Below are positions 19,394 to 27,286 of a stretch of DNA of 64,000 nt, one piece after another. Location of the stretch: NCBI GenBank assembly GCA_902762325.1, contig CACWNV010000008.1:62001-126000 (forward strand). The letters run 5' to 3'. This DNA is from an uncultured Prevotellaceae bacterium. Its GTDB lineage: Bacteria > Bacteroidota > Bacteroidia > Bacteroidales > Bacteroidaceae. Under the pieces are notes generated by a model. That model saw only the letters and a program-made list of their open reading frames with translations. It had not been told where the DNA came from and made no database searches. Every line of letters begins with the position of its first letter. Position 1 is the stretch's first letter. The translations under genes and the position numbers were made by a program.

Positions 19394-19467
19394 TGATTCC
19401 GGCGGGATTCAAACCCACAACCTTCTGATCCGTAGTCAGATGCTCTATTCAGTTGAGCTACGGAACC
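19394..19467 (-). tRNA. tRNA-Arg (ACG), copy 2
   Basis: 74 nt, minus strand, 36 nt upstream of copy 1. Acceptor GGTTCCG with CGGAATC. The body is identical to copy 1, while acceptor pairs 3-70 and 7-66 are both changed with pairing kept (C-G to T-A and C-G to G-C). Confidence 0.93.
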
Positions 19468-19562
19468 GTAGCTTTCAAAATTGCGACTGCAAAGGTACGT
19501 CCTTTTTTTGAAATGACCAAATATTATGGCGACTTTTTTGATTTACGCCAATAATTATTCTT

Positions 19563-21617
19563 TTATTTGATCAGATCGACAGAACGCTTCAGGAATGCGT
19601 CAAGGGCAGCACCTTTCAACATGCCGTTCTGAAGAAGGGCAAGGTCGATGAGCTGGTGTACGATGCTATTGCCCTTAGCATAGTCGGCAAGGATGCTGTT
19701 CTTCTTGTCTTTCTCATCCTTCACAGCCTTCTCTGCTTCAGCTTTCAGGTCTTTGTCCTCCTGTGTGAGTTCATCATATTTCTTCTTGTCCTGTGTCTGA
19801 CGAATGGCAGCGAGTCGAGCTTCACATCCTTTCAGTTCACTCAGAATAGGCTTGAGGGCTTCTGCTGTATTGCTTTCAGTATCAGCAAGCACCTTCTTCA
19901 CCAATTCATGATCGGCATTCAATACTATGGTGAACATGTCGGGCATCTGTGCATAGAATCCCATTCCACTTTGATAGCGGCTCATGTCCTTCATACGACG
20001 CATGTACTCACTCTGAGTGATGACAACCGGCTGCATCTGTTCACCCAGTGACTGTATCTCAACATTGAATTCCGTCTTCTCCATCTGGGGCATCTGAGAC
20101 TTGAAGACCTGTGACAAACTGTCAGTCTGCTCAACACTCAGGTCTGTCTTCTTCCGGTCTTCCTTCATGATCAGACGGTCGATGATGTCACCGTCAACAC
20201 GTGTGAACTTAGATTTCTCCAGTTTCTGCTCCAGCATTTGAGCAACAGGAGTATCCAGTTGACCGTCAAACAGCAGGACGCTGTAGCCTTTCTGCTTTGC
20301 TGTCTCAATATAGCTGTATTGTTCCTCCTTATTGTTTGCGTAGAGGTAGACGAGCATACCGTCCTTGTCGGTCTGTTCACCTTTGATGAGGGTCTTGTAT
20401 TCCTCGTATGTAAAGTACTTTCCGTCAACGTCTTTTAAGAGTGCAAAGTCCTTTGCACGGTCGTAGAAGTCGTCCTGGGTGAGCATTCCATAGTTGATGA
20501 AAATCTTCAGGTCGTCCCATTTCTCTTCGTATTCCTTGCGGTTCTCGTTGAAGATGCTCTTCAGACGGTCAGCCACTTTCTTGGTGATATACGTAGAGAT
20601 CTTCTTCACGTTGGCGTCACTCTGCAGATACGAACGGCTGACGTTCAGCGGGATGTCCGGTGAGTCGATGACACCATGCAGAAGGGTGAGGAATTCAGGT
20701 ACGATTCCTTCCACCTGGTCAGTCACAAACACCTGATTGCAGTATAGCTGAATCTTGTTCTTCTGCAGGTCGATATTCGACTGGATGCGTGGGAAGTAGA
20801 GAATACCTGTGAGGTTGAAAGGATAATCAACATTAAGGTGTATCCAGAACAGCGGCTCATCCTGCATGGGGTAGAGGGTACGATAGAACGTCTTGTAGTC
20901 CTCGTCTTTCAGTGTTGATGGGGTCTTTGTCCAAAGCGGTTCGACATTGTTGATTACGTTGTCCTCTTCGGTGTCCTGCATCTTACCGTCTTTCCACTCC
21001 TGCTTCTTGCCGAAGATGACAGGAACAGCCATGAACTTGCAATACTTCTGCAACAAGTTTTCGATACGCTGCTTCTCAAGGAATTCCTTGCAGTCGTCGG
21101 CAATGTGCAGAATGATATCCGTTCCACGTTCATCCTTCTCTGCTTCATCAATGGTGAACTCTGGGCTTCCGTCGCATGTCCAGCGGACAGCCTGGGCACC
21201 CTCTTGATAAGAACGGGTGAGAATCTCTACTTTTTCAGACACCATGAAAGCAGAGTAGAAGCCTAATCCGAAGTGTCCAATGATGGCGTTGGCAGAGTCT
21301 TTGTATTTGTCAAGGAAGTCTGTAACACCTGAAAAAGCAATTTGGTTGATATATTTGTCAATCTCTTCAGCAGTCATACCGATACCGCGGTCGCTGATGG
21401 TCAGAGTCTTTGCTTTCTCGTCAAGACTGATACGGACCGACATGTCACCCAGTTCTTCTTTAAAGTCACCGCGGTCAGCCAGTGTCTTCATCTTCTGTGT
21501 GGCGTCAACGGCGTTCGAAACCATCTCACGGAGGAAGATTTCGTGGTCACTATAGAGAAATTTTTTGATGACGGGGAAGATGTTCTCAGTTGTAACCCCG
21601 ATGTTACCTTTTTGCAT
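19563..21617 (-). CDS. htpG: Molecular chaperone HtpG (Hsp90)
   Basis: 684 residues. N-terminal GHKL ATPase domain (FLREMVSNAVDATQKMKTL with the ATP-binding Glu/Asn region; ISDRGIGMTAEEID; IIGHFGLGFYSAFMV), middle domain (LYCNQVFVTDQVEGIVPEFL; DIPLNVSRSYLQ) and C-terminal dimerisation domain. Bacterial Hsp90 dimers remodel client proteins using ATP together with DnaK. The C-terminal domain holds a charged stretch (KDLKAEAEKAVKDEKDKKN) that is longer than in E. coli, as is usual in Bacteroidetes. The start MQKGNIGVTTENIFPVIKKF agrees with the family. Only a weak -7-like site is seen upstream (GTTATTTG near 21660). Confidence 0.95.
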   Translation of the reverse strand: MQKGNIGVTTENIFPVIKKFLYSDHEIFLREMVSNAVDATQKMKTLADRGDFKEELGDMSVRISLDEKAKTLTISDRGIGMTAEEIDKYINQIAFSGVTDFLDKYKDSANAIIGHFGLGFYSAFMVSEKVEILTRSYQEGAQAVRWTCDGSPEFTIDEAEKDERGTDIILHIADDCKEFLEKQRIENLLQKYCKFMAVPVIFGKKQEWKDGKMQDTEEDNVINNVEPLWTKTPSTLKDEDYKTFYRTLYPMQDEPLFWIHLNVDYPFNLTGILYFPRIQSNIDLQKNKIQLYCNQVFVTDQVEGIVPEFLTLLHGVIDSPDIPLNVSRSYLQSDANVKKISTYITKKVADRLKSIFNENRKEYEEKWDDLKIFINYGMLTQDDFYDRAKDFALLKDVDGKYFTYEEYKTLIKGEQTDKDGMLVYLYANNKEEQYSYIETAKQKGYSVLLFDGQLDTPVAQMLEQKLEKSKFTRVDGDIIDRLIMKEDRKKTDLSVEQTDSLSQVFKSQMPQMEKTEFNVEIQSLGEQMQPVVITQSEYMRRMKDMSRYQSGMGFYAQMPDMFTIVLNADHELVKKVLADTESNTAEALKPILSELKGCEARLAAIRQTQDKKKYDELTQEDKDLKAEAEKAVKDEKDKKNSILADYAKGNSIVHQLIDLALLQNGMLKGAALDAFLKRSVDLIK

Positions 21618-21775
21618 AGTTATATCTTTTTTTTGTTAATTGTCTGCTTTCATGATTGCAAATAACGTGCCAAACTCCTTTGTAACCTTCCGTTTCAATG
21701 GTCGGTAAAAAGCCAAGGTCGAACATGAGACAGGTAAAAAGTTGTTTAAAAATGATGATTACGGGGAAAAAGTAG

Positions 21776-21783
21776 TACTTTTG
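21776..21783 (+). promoter_or_regulatory. Promoter -7 element for the MFS transporter
   Basis: TACTTTTG, 21 nt before the ATG at 21805. It lies inside the longer open frame, so it fixes the start. Confidence 0.6.
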
Positions 21784-21804
21784 CATGCAGTTTATTCCTT
21801 AAGA

Positions 21805-22989
21805 ATGAAAGAAGAGAGAGACAGGCTTTGGAATGCCAACTATTGGAAGGTGATGACAGCGAACTTTTCCATGTCGTTTGCCTTTTATCTGCTTACGCCC
21901 TTGTTGCCGCTTTATCTGAGCGAGGATTTCAATGCCTCGAAAGATGTTATCGGACTGGTGCTGTCGGGTTATACGCTCACCGCTCTGCTTGTCCGTCCTT
22001 TCAGTGGCTTTGTCGTTGATAGTTTTCCACGTAAAAAGGTGTTGCTTGTGAGTTTGTTCCTCTATTTCTTGTTCTTTGGGACCTATCTGCTGGCGAGTTC
22101 GCTTCTGCTCTTTGCCCTCGTCCGCACGTTGCATGGTGCTCCCTTTGGTGCGTCAACCGTGGCAAATAGCACGATGGCTATCGACGTACTTCCTTCCTCC
22201 CGAAGAAGTGAAGGAATTGGTTTTTATGGTATCAGTAATAACATCGCAACAGCAATAGCTCCGTCTGTAGGTATTTTTGTCTATCGTTACGTCCATGACT
22301 TTGATGTGTTGTTCTGGATGGCTTTTGTCGTTGCTTTTCTCGGCTTTGCCGTGGATGCGACAATAAAGCCACGAGAGCGGCAGGTCATGAAAGACAGGAA
22401 GGCAGTGTCTCTTGACCGTTTCTTTCTGGTAAAAGGGTGGATGATAGCTTTAAACATGGTGTGTTTTGGTGTCTGTTATGGCGTGTTGAGCAACTACCTT
22501 GCCATCTATGGTAAGGAGATGATGGGAATAACGAGTGGTACGGGCACTTATTTCCTCTTGCTCTCCGCAGGTCTTATTCTCTCGCGGCTACAAGGTGCTG
22601 CCGCTTTGCGTAAAGGTCGGCTGACTCTTAATGCGGCTGAAGGAGTCGTGATATCCACGATAGGCTATACCTTGTTTATATTAGTACCGCATGAGGTGGG
22701 CTACTATGGATCGGCTTTGTTGATCGGACTCGGCAATGGACATTTGTGGCCTGCCTTCCAGAATATGATGATCAACGTGGCAGAGAACAATGAGCGTGGG
22801 ACGGCAAACTCGACATTGTTGACCAGTTGGGATCTTGGACTTGGTCTGGGTGTTCTTTTTGGTGGTGTGATCGTTGAGTATTTTAGTTATTCGGCAGCAT
22901 TCTGGTCAATCGTTGGCGTACATGTTGCCGGATTACTGATGTTCTTCCTTGCTACCCGTTCTTTCTTCTTAAGTAGGAAGAAAGGATGA
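21805..22989 (+). CDS. MFS transporter, drug-efflux-like
   Basis: 394 residues from MKEERDRLWNANYWKV. The frame is open 63 nt further upstream but that part contains the promoter. Twelve hydrophobic helices are visible. MFS signature loops are LVRPFSGFVVDSFPRKKVLL between helices 2 and 3 (motif A, D/G-x-x-x-R-K-K), FALVRTLHGAPFGAS in helix 4 (motif B Arg) and ISNNIATAIAPSVGIFVY (motif C-like). This layout suits a proton-driven exporter in the inner membrane of the YfcJ/arabinose-efflux type; the substrate is unknown. Single-gene unit ending at the hairpin 22997-23024. Confidence 0.85.
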   Translation: MKEERDRLWNANYWKVMTANFSMSFAFYLLTPLLPLYLSEDFNASKDVIGLVLSGYTLTALLVRPFSGFVVDSFPRKKVLLVSLFLYFLFFGTYLLASSLLLFALVRTLHGAPFGASTVANSTMAIDVLPSSRRSEGIGFYGISNNIATAIAPSVGIFVYRYVHDFDVLFWMAFVVAFLGFAVDATIKPRERQVMKDRKAVSLDRFFLVKGWMIALNMVCFGVCYGVLSNYLAIYGKEMMGITSGTGTYFLLLSAGLILSRLQGAAALRKGRLTLNAAEGVVISTIGYTLFILVPHEVGYYGSALLIGLGNGHLWPAFQNMMINVAENNERGTANSTLLTSWDLGLGLGVLFGGVIVEYFSYSAAFWSIVGVHVAGLLMFFLATRSFFLSRKKG

Positions 22990-22996
22990 AAAAAAA

Positions 22997-23024
22997 CTCC
23001 CACCTTCGGGGAAGAAGGTGGGAG
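22997..23024. terminator. Shared terminator between MFS and lipoprotein genes
   Basis: Perfect 11-bp stem CTCCCACCTTC with GAAGGTGGGAG and a 6-nt loop. An A run on the left becomes the U tract for the minus-strand gene at 23035; the plus side is only moderately T-rich. Confidence 0.8.
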
Positions 23025-23034
23025 AGATTAATTG

Positions 23035-23421
23035 TCAATGGTTCCTGAACGAGACGACGCGTGTCAACTGGTCGTCAAGATAGAACGTCTGAAGACAAGT
23101 GTCATTGTCGAGTCTGTACTTGATACGGATGTAATACAGTTTCTTCGTCTTCGGACCTTCAGCGAATTGAATGTCTTTCTTGAAAGCCTTGTCTTGTGCA
23201 GCTTCGGCACGCATGACCTTGAAGACAGAGTCTGTGATATGCTTTGTGGAATCAAGTGCGGAAAAACTCATCACCTTGAAATCATTGTTCACAAGATTCT
23301 CTTTCAGGAAATCCTTGACCAGCTTCTTTGCTGTAGATTTTTCTGCATCGCATCCGATAAGCAATAAGGTTGCTACCATGATGTAGGCGACAGTTCTGAT
23401 ACTTTGATAGAGACGCTTCAT
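23035..23421 (-). CDS. Small lipoprotein of unknown function
   Basis: 128 residues. Lipoprotein signal MKRLYQSIRTVAYIMVATLLLIG-C with lipobox LLIGC. The mature part is short, basic and beta-rich (VMSFSALDSTKHITDSVF; LYYIRIKYRLDNDTCLQTFYLDDQLTRVVSF), which resembles small periplasmic beta-sheet lipoproteins of Bacteroidales. It begins 12 nt after the stop-side end of pepD on the same strand, so it is probably cotranscribed with the peptidase. I do not recognise the family well enough to assign a role. Confidence 0.75.
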   Translation of the reverse strand: MKRLYQSIRTVAYIMVATLLLIGCDAEKSTAKKLVKDFLKENLVNNDFKVMSFSALDSTKHITDSVFKVMRAEAAQDKAFKKDIQFAEGPKTKKLYYIRIKYRLDNDTCLQTFYLDDQLTRVVSFRNH

Positions 23422-23433
23422 GTCACAGATGCA

Positions 23434-24891
23434 TTATTGTTCGGGAACGCTTTTTAAGATTGCCAGCAGATGATCCCAGACCATCTGAACGGTTGGAATA
23501 TGCAGACGCTCGTCGGGAGAATGAACACCTCGCAGAGTAGGACCGAACGAAACCATGTCAAGGTTAGGATACTTCTCTGAGAACAGTCCGCATTCCAGAC
23601 CAGCATGGATGCCCAGTACACGAGGATCCTTTCCGAAGAGTTTCTTGTATGTCTCTACTGTGATGGCAGTGAGCTTACTGTCAGCCCGCATCTTCCATGC
23701 GGGATACCCGTCGCCTTGTACGACTTCAGCGCCAGCCAGTTGGAATACAGCCTTGATGGTTGCGGCCTGATTGTCGAGTGCGCTCATCACGTTGGAGCGT
23801 TGAGATGCCACAATCTTCACCTGATTCTCTGTGGTCTCGATGCTTGCCACATTATTGGATGTCTCTACCAGCCAGGCGATTTCTTCGTCCTGACACATGG
23901 CGAAGACTCCGTTGTCCACAGCCTGCAAAGCCTGGATGAGCTTGGTGCTTGTCGATAAGGGGAGAACAGGTTCTGCATCAGTGCTGCACATCTCAAACTG
24001 CATGTTCTTCTCTGTCACATGATATTCCTCTTCCACCTCGGAAACGAAGACGTTCCAGTCGGCTTTCACATTCTCTTTCTTCTCGAATGGAACGGCAAAG
24101 ATAGCAACACCGTCTCTTGGGATTGCATTGTGCAGCTTACCGGCATTGTAGCTGGCAAGTCGCAGTCCATAGCGTTCTTGGGTCTGGTATAGGAAACGGG
24201 CAAGCGTCTTCAGGGCATTAGCACGTTTCTTGTTGATGTCATCGCCGGAGTGTCCGCCAATCAGTCCCTTCAGGGATGCTTTCATGAAGAACAGTCCTTC
24301 GGGTGCATCCTCCCGTTCGAAACGGAAGGTGGCAGTAGTGTTACGTCCACCGGCACAGCTGACAAATATCTGTCCTTCGTCTTCTGAATCGAGGTTGATG
24401 AGCATGTCGCCCGTCATGAAACCAGCCTCCATTCCTTCTGCACCTGTCAGTCCCGTTTCTTCATCACGGGTGAACACACACTCGAGAGGTCCGTGCTCAA
24501 TGTCGTCAGAATCAAGGATGGCCAGTTCGATGGCACAGCCAATACCGTCGTCAGCACCGAGCGTTGTGCCTTTAGCCTTCAGCCATTCCCCGTCAACATA
24601 AGTCTGAATGGCATCTTTCTCGAAGTCGAACTCAGTATCGACCAACTTCTCACATACCATGTCCATGTGGCTTTGCAGGATAATTGTAGGCCGTTTTTCC
24701 ATGCCCGGAGTGGCGGGTTTACGGATCAGCACATTGCCGGTTTTGTCCACAATAGTCTCAAGACCGTGACTCTTTCCGAATCCTTTCAGATAGTCAATCA
24801 TCTGTTCCTCATGCTTTGAAGGACGAGGAATCTCATTGATTCTGGCGAACTGCTCAAAGACGCGAGCAGGTCTTAATTCATCTTTATTCAT
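23434..24891 (-). CDS. pepD: Aminoacyl-histidine dipeptidase (M20 family)
   Basis: 485 residues. Di-zinc M20 peptidase of the PepD/carnosinase type. Metal ligands appear in ILQSHMDMVCEK (His, Asp), LGADDGIGCAIELAIL (Asp), FTRDEETGLTGAEGM (the catalytic Glu and metal Glu) and LDSEDEGQIFVSCAGG, with a late His in GIHAGLECGLF. The lid/dimerisation domain carries GLIGGHSGDDINKKRANA. It hydrolyses dipeptides such as Xaa-His in the cytosol. Length matches E. coli PepD (485). The lipoprotein gene follows after 12 nt. Confidence 0.92.
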   Translation of the reverse strand: MNKDELRPARVFEQFARINEIPRPSKHEEQMIDYLKGFGKSHGLETIVDKTGNVLIRKPATPGMEKRPTIILQSHMDMVCEKLVDTEFDFEKDAIQTYVDGEWLKAKGTTLGADDGIGCAIELAILDSDDIEHGPLECVFTRDEETGLTGAEGMEAGFMTGDMLINLDSEDEGQIFVSCAGGRNTTATFRFEREDAPEGLFFMKASLKGLIGGHSGDDINKKRANALKTLARFLYQTQERYGLRLASYNAGKLHNAIPRDGVAIFAVPFEKKENVKADWNVFVSEVEEEYHVTEKNMQFEMCSTDAEPVLPLSTSTKLIQALQAVDNGVFAMCQDEEIAWLVETSNNVASIETTENQVKIVASQRSNVMSALDNQAATIKAVFQLAGAEVVQGDGYPAWKMRADSKLTAITVETYKKLFGKDPRVLGIHAGLECGLFSEKYPNLDMVSFGPTLRGVHSPDERLHIPTVQMVWDHLLAILKSVPEQ

Positions 24892-24933
24892 TTTATTTAT
24901 GTGATTTTATTATGTAGTTTTGAATAAAATAGT

Positions 24934-24941
24934 TACCTTTG
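24934..24941 (+). promoter_or_regulatory. Promoter -7 element for the 24963-27181 operon
   Basis: TACCTTTG, 21 nt before the ATG at 24963. The four genes that follow are spaced 42, 3 and 8 nt apart and end at one terminator. Confidence 0.6.
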
Positions 24942-24962
24942 CATCCGCAAAATTAATAAAAA

Positions 24963-25157
24963 ATGATACAAACTTTGCTATTGAGCGTGTTAATAATTGC
25001 TATAGCAATTGCTTTATTCTTGGTTAAAGTGCTGGTGAAGAAGGGCGGAGAGTTCTCTTCACAGCATATCCATGATAATGAAGCACTCCGTCAGAAGGGA
25101 ATCCATTGTGTGATGGATCAGGACCGCGAAGCTCGCGAGGCCAATAAAGCTTTCTGA
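24963..25157 (+). CDS. Small single-span membrane protein
   Basis: 64 residues: one hydrophobic helix (LLSVLIIAIAIALFLVKVLV) then a short charged tail (KKGGEFSSQHIHDNEALR...DREAREANKAF). I recall similar short proteins in Bacteroidales genomes but know no function. First gene of the operon with the OmpH-like lipoprotein, nth and a DUF2461 gene. It has a good promoter and a plausible coding pattern despite its size. Confidence 0.7.
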   Translation: MIQTLLLSVLIIAIAIALFLVKVLVKKGGEFSSQHIHDNEALRQKGIHCVMDQDREAREANKAF

Positions 25158-25199
25158 TGTGCAGCAGTTTGCGAATAATATAAACAACATAGATTTAGA

Positions 25200-25820
25200 A
25201 TGAATAGAAAAAACATTTTCCGTACAATGGCCGTTGCTGCCATGACAACATTGGTGATGACATCTTGTAATCAGTCGGCTCCTAAGGTTGACTCGAAATC
25301 GGATACAGGTAAGGTTGCCGCTGGTGAATTGAAGATTGCCTTCATCGAGGTAGACAGTATTATGACTCAGTACAAGTTCTGTAAGGATTTCTCTGAGATT
25401 CTTCAGAAGAAGGGACAGAACATCCAGAATACTCTGGCAGCCAAGCAGCAGCAGTTACAGGCTGCCGGTGCTAATTTCCAGCAGAAGCTTCAGCAGAATG
25501 CTTACACCCGTGAGCAGGCCGAAGGTATTCAGGCCAACCTGCAGAAACAGGCTGTTGACCTTGAAGCACTGAATCAGCGTCTCTCCAATGAGTTCCAGAC
25601 AGAGACAGAGAAATATAATACAGCTCTGCGTGACTCTATCCAGCATTTCCTTGCAAAGTACAACAAGGACAAGAAGTTTGGACTTATCTTGAGTAAAGCC
25701 GGTGACAATATTCTCTATGCCGACAAGGCATACGATATCACCAATGAGGTGATTGCCGGACTGAACAAGGCTTACAAGACTCCTCCTGCAGCTAAGAAGG
25801 AGACAGAAAAGAAGAAATAA
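25200..25820 (+). CDS. OmpH/Skp-family lipoprotein
   Basis: 206 residues. Lipoprotein signal MNRKNIFRTMAVAAMTTLVMTS-C, then the Skp/OmpH pattern: a short beta strand (LKIAFIEVDSIMTQY), a long coiled coil (about 65-150, Gln- and Lys-rich: NTLAAKQQQLQAAGANFQQKL), and a closing strand (FGLILSKAGDNILYADKAYDITNEVIAGLN). Skp-type proteins are trimeric periplasmic holdases for outer-membrane proteins. Here the Cys anchor suggests a membrane-tethered version, seen in several Bacteroidetes. Second gene of the operon; its stop is 3 nt before the GTG of nth. Confidence 0.85.
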   Translation: MNRKNIFRTMAVAAMTTLVMTSCNQSAPKVDSKSDTGKVAAGELKIAFIEVDSIMTQYKFCKDFSEILQKKGQNIQNTLAAKQQQLQAAGANFQQKLQQNAYTREQAEGIQANLQKQAVDLEALNQRLSNEFQTETEKYNTALRDSIQHFLAKYNKDKKFGLILSKAGDNILYADKAYDITNEVIAGLNKAYKTPPAAKKETEKKK

Positions 25821-25823
25821 GGA

Positions 25824-26471
25824 GTGACCAAAAAAGAACGTTACACTTTTATTCTCGCTTATTTCCGTGAGAAGATGCCTGTCGTCACGACAGAACTGGA
25901 GTTTGGCAGTGCATTTCAGTTGTTATGTGCCACTCTGCTGAGTGCTCAGTGTACGGATAAGCGAATCAATCAGGTGACACCTGCTCTTTTCTCACGTTTC
26001 CCCTCGGCAAAAGAAATGGCTCAGGCTGAGCCGGAGGATGTGCTTGAATATGTAAAAAGTGTATCATACCCCAATTCTAAGGCGCGGCATCTTGTTGAGA
26101 TGTCGCGCATGCTTATATCTGACTTTGATGGTGAAGTGCCTTCCGATATCGATCAGTTGACAAAGCTGCCGGGTGTCGGGAGGAAGACGGCAAACGTGAT
26201 GCAGGCTGTCTGGTTCGGGAAGAGTGCATTGGCGGTCGATACGCATGTGTTCAGGGTTAGCCATCGTCTGGGATTGGTTCCGAAAACGGCAACGACTCCC
26301 TTGAAGGTGGAACAAGAACTCATGCGGAATATTCCTGCTGAAGATGTGCCCGATGCCCATCATTGGCTGCTGCTTCATGGTCGTTACATCTGTACGAGCC
26401 GTTCCCCGCATTGTGGGAAATGCCCGTTTGATGCCATCTGTCCGAAGTTATTGGAGAATTCGAAATTGTAA
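25824..26471 (+). CDS. nth: Endonuclease III
   Basis: 215 residues starting at GTG 25824. The preceding AAGGA overlaps the start almost directly, but alignment with E. coli Nth (TTELEFGSAFQLL near residue 20) supports this codon. Helix-hairpin-helix LPGVGRKTANVMQ contains the catalytic Lys, and ALAVDTHVFRVSHRLGL contains the catalytic Asp. The [4Fe-4S] cluster Cys pattern C-x6-C-x2-C-x5-C is complete at the C-terminus (CTSRSPHCGKCPFDAIC). It removes oxidised pyrimidines from DNA and cuts at the abasic site. Confidence 0.95.
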   Translation: MTKKERYTFILAYFREKMPVVTTELEFGSAFQLLCATLLSAQCTDKRINQVTPALFSRFPSAKEMAQAEPEDVLEYVKSVSYPNSKARHLVEMSRMLISDFDGEVPSDIDQLTKLPGVGRKTANVMQAVWFGKSALAVDTHVFRVSHRLGLVPKTATTPLKVEQELMRNIPAEDVPDAHHWLLLHGRYICTSRSPHCGKCPFDAICPKLLENSKL

Positions 26472-26479
26472 GAGATATT

Positions 26480-27181
26480 ATGCAGGCAAAACGTATCTTA
26501 GATTTTCTCAAAGATATTGCGGCAAATAACAATCGTCCTTGGTTCCAGGAACATAGGGAGGAATACCTTGCATGCAAGGCTGACTTTGAAAAGGGGATAG
26601 CCCAGGCTATTGGCAGAATTGCTTCGTTCGACTCAGAAATCGTTCACTTGCAGGTGAAAGACTGTGTCTATCGTTTTTATCGTGACACACGTTTCTCGCC
26701 CGACAAGTCACCGTACAAACGCCATCTTGGTGCCTACATCTGCGCAAAGGGCAAAAAGGCTTTGCGCGGAGGCTACTACATCCATCTCGAACCTGGCAAC
26801 TGCTTGCTTGCCACAGGGAGCTATTGGCTTCCGACAAATATCCTCACGTCGTGCAGAAATGAAATCATGGTGAACATCGACGAGTGGCGCGACATCGTGG
26901 AGAGTGAAAAGTTCCTGGAATACTTTGGAGCTCCCAATGAAGGAGAGTGGGAGTCTTCGTCTAAGGGATTCGGCTTGCAGTGCCTGAAATCATGTCCCAG
27001 CGGCTTTCCGAAGGATTACGAGTTTATCCAGTATCTTCGGATGAAAGACTATTGCTGCTGGAAGAATGTCCCCGACATGTTCTTTGAAGGCGACCAATGG
27101 CTGGATGAGGCTGCTAATATATTTAAGGTGGCAAAGCCGATGATGGACTTTATGAACAGTGTGATAGACGACTACGAATAA
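26480..27181 (+). CDS. DUF2461 (TIGR02453) family protein
   Basis: 233 residues, soluble. Family marks: an N-terminal LDFLKDIAANNNRPWFQEHREEYLACKADFE (the N-x-R-x-W-F motif), FRDTRFSPDKSPYKRHLGAYI-type core (YRFYRDTRFSPDKSPYKRHLG) and GGYYIHLEPGNCLLATGSYWLP. The function of this widespread family is unknown. Last gene of the operon, 8 nt after nth and followed by a strong terminator, so a link to DNA repair would be guilt by association only. Confidence 0.85.
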   Translation: MQAKRILDFLKDIAANNNRPWFQEHREEYLACKADFEKGIAQAIGRIASFDSEIVHLQVKDCVYRFYRDTRFSPDKSPYKRHLGAYICAKGKKALRGGYYIHLEPGNCLLATGSYWLPTNILTSCRNEIMVNIDEWRDIVESEKFLEYFGAPNEGEWESSSKGFGLQCLKSCPSGFPKDYEFIQYLRMKDYCCWKNVPDMFFEGDQWLDEAANIFKVAKPMMDFMNSVIDDYE

Positions 27182-27195
27182 GTCCCCCAAACACA

Positions 27196-27242
27196 ACATC
27201 ATCTGTATCTGCAACTTTCTTGTCGCGTGATACAGATGATGT
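27196..27242 (+). terminator. Terminator of the 24963-27181 operon
   Basis: Perfect 14-bp stem ACATCATCTGTATC (27196-27209) with GATACAGATGATGT (27229-27242), followed by TTTTTGTA on the plus strand. Confidence 0.85.
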
Positions 27243-27286
27243 TTTTGTATACAGATGAAGACAGCGTAGTCTTCAAGTGACTATCT

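Noticed and set aside
19284-19467. tRNA-Arg genes as a phage or island attachment site
   Set aside because: No integrase nearby and flanking genes are housekeeping (trmN6, htpG); the identity of the two tRNA bodies is explained by gene duplication.
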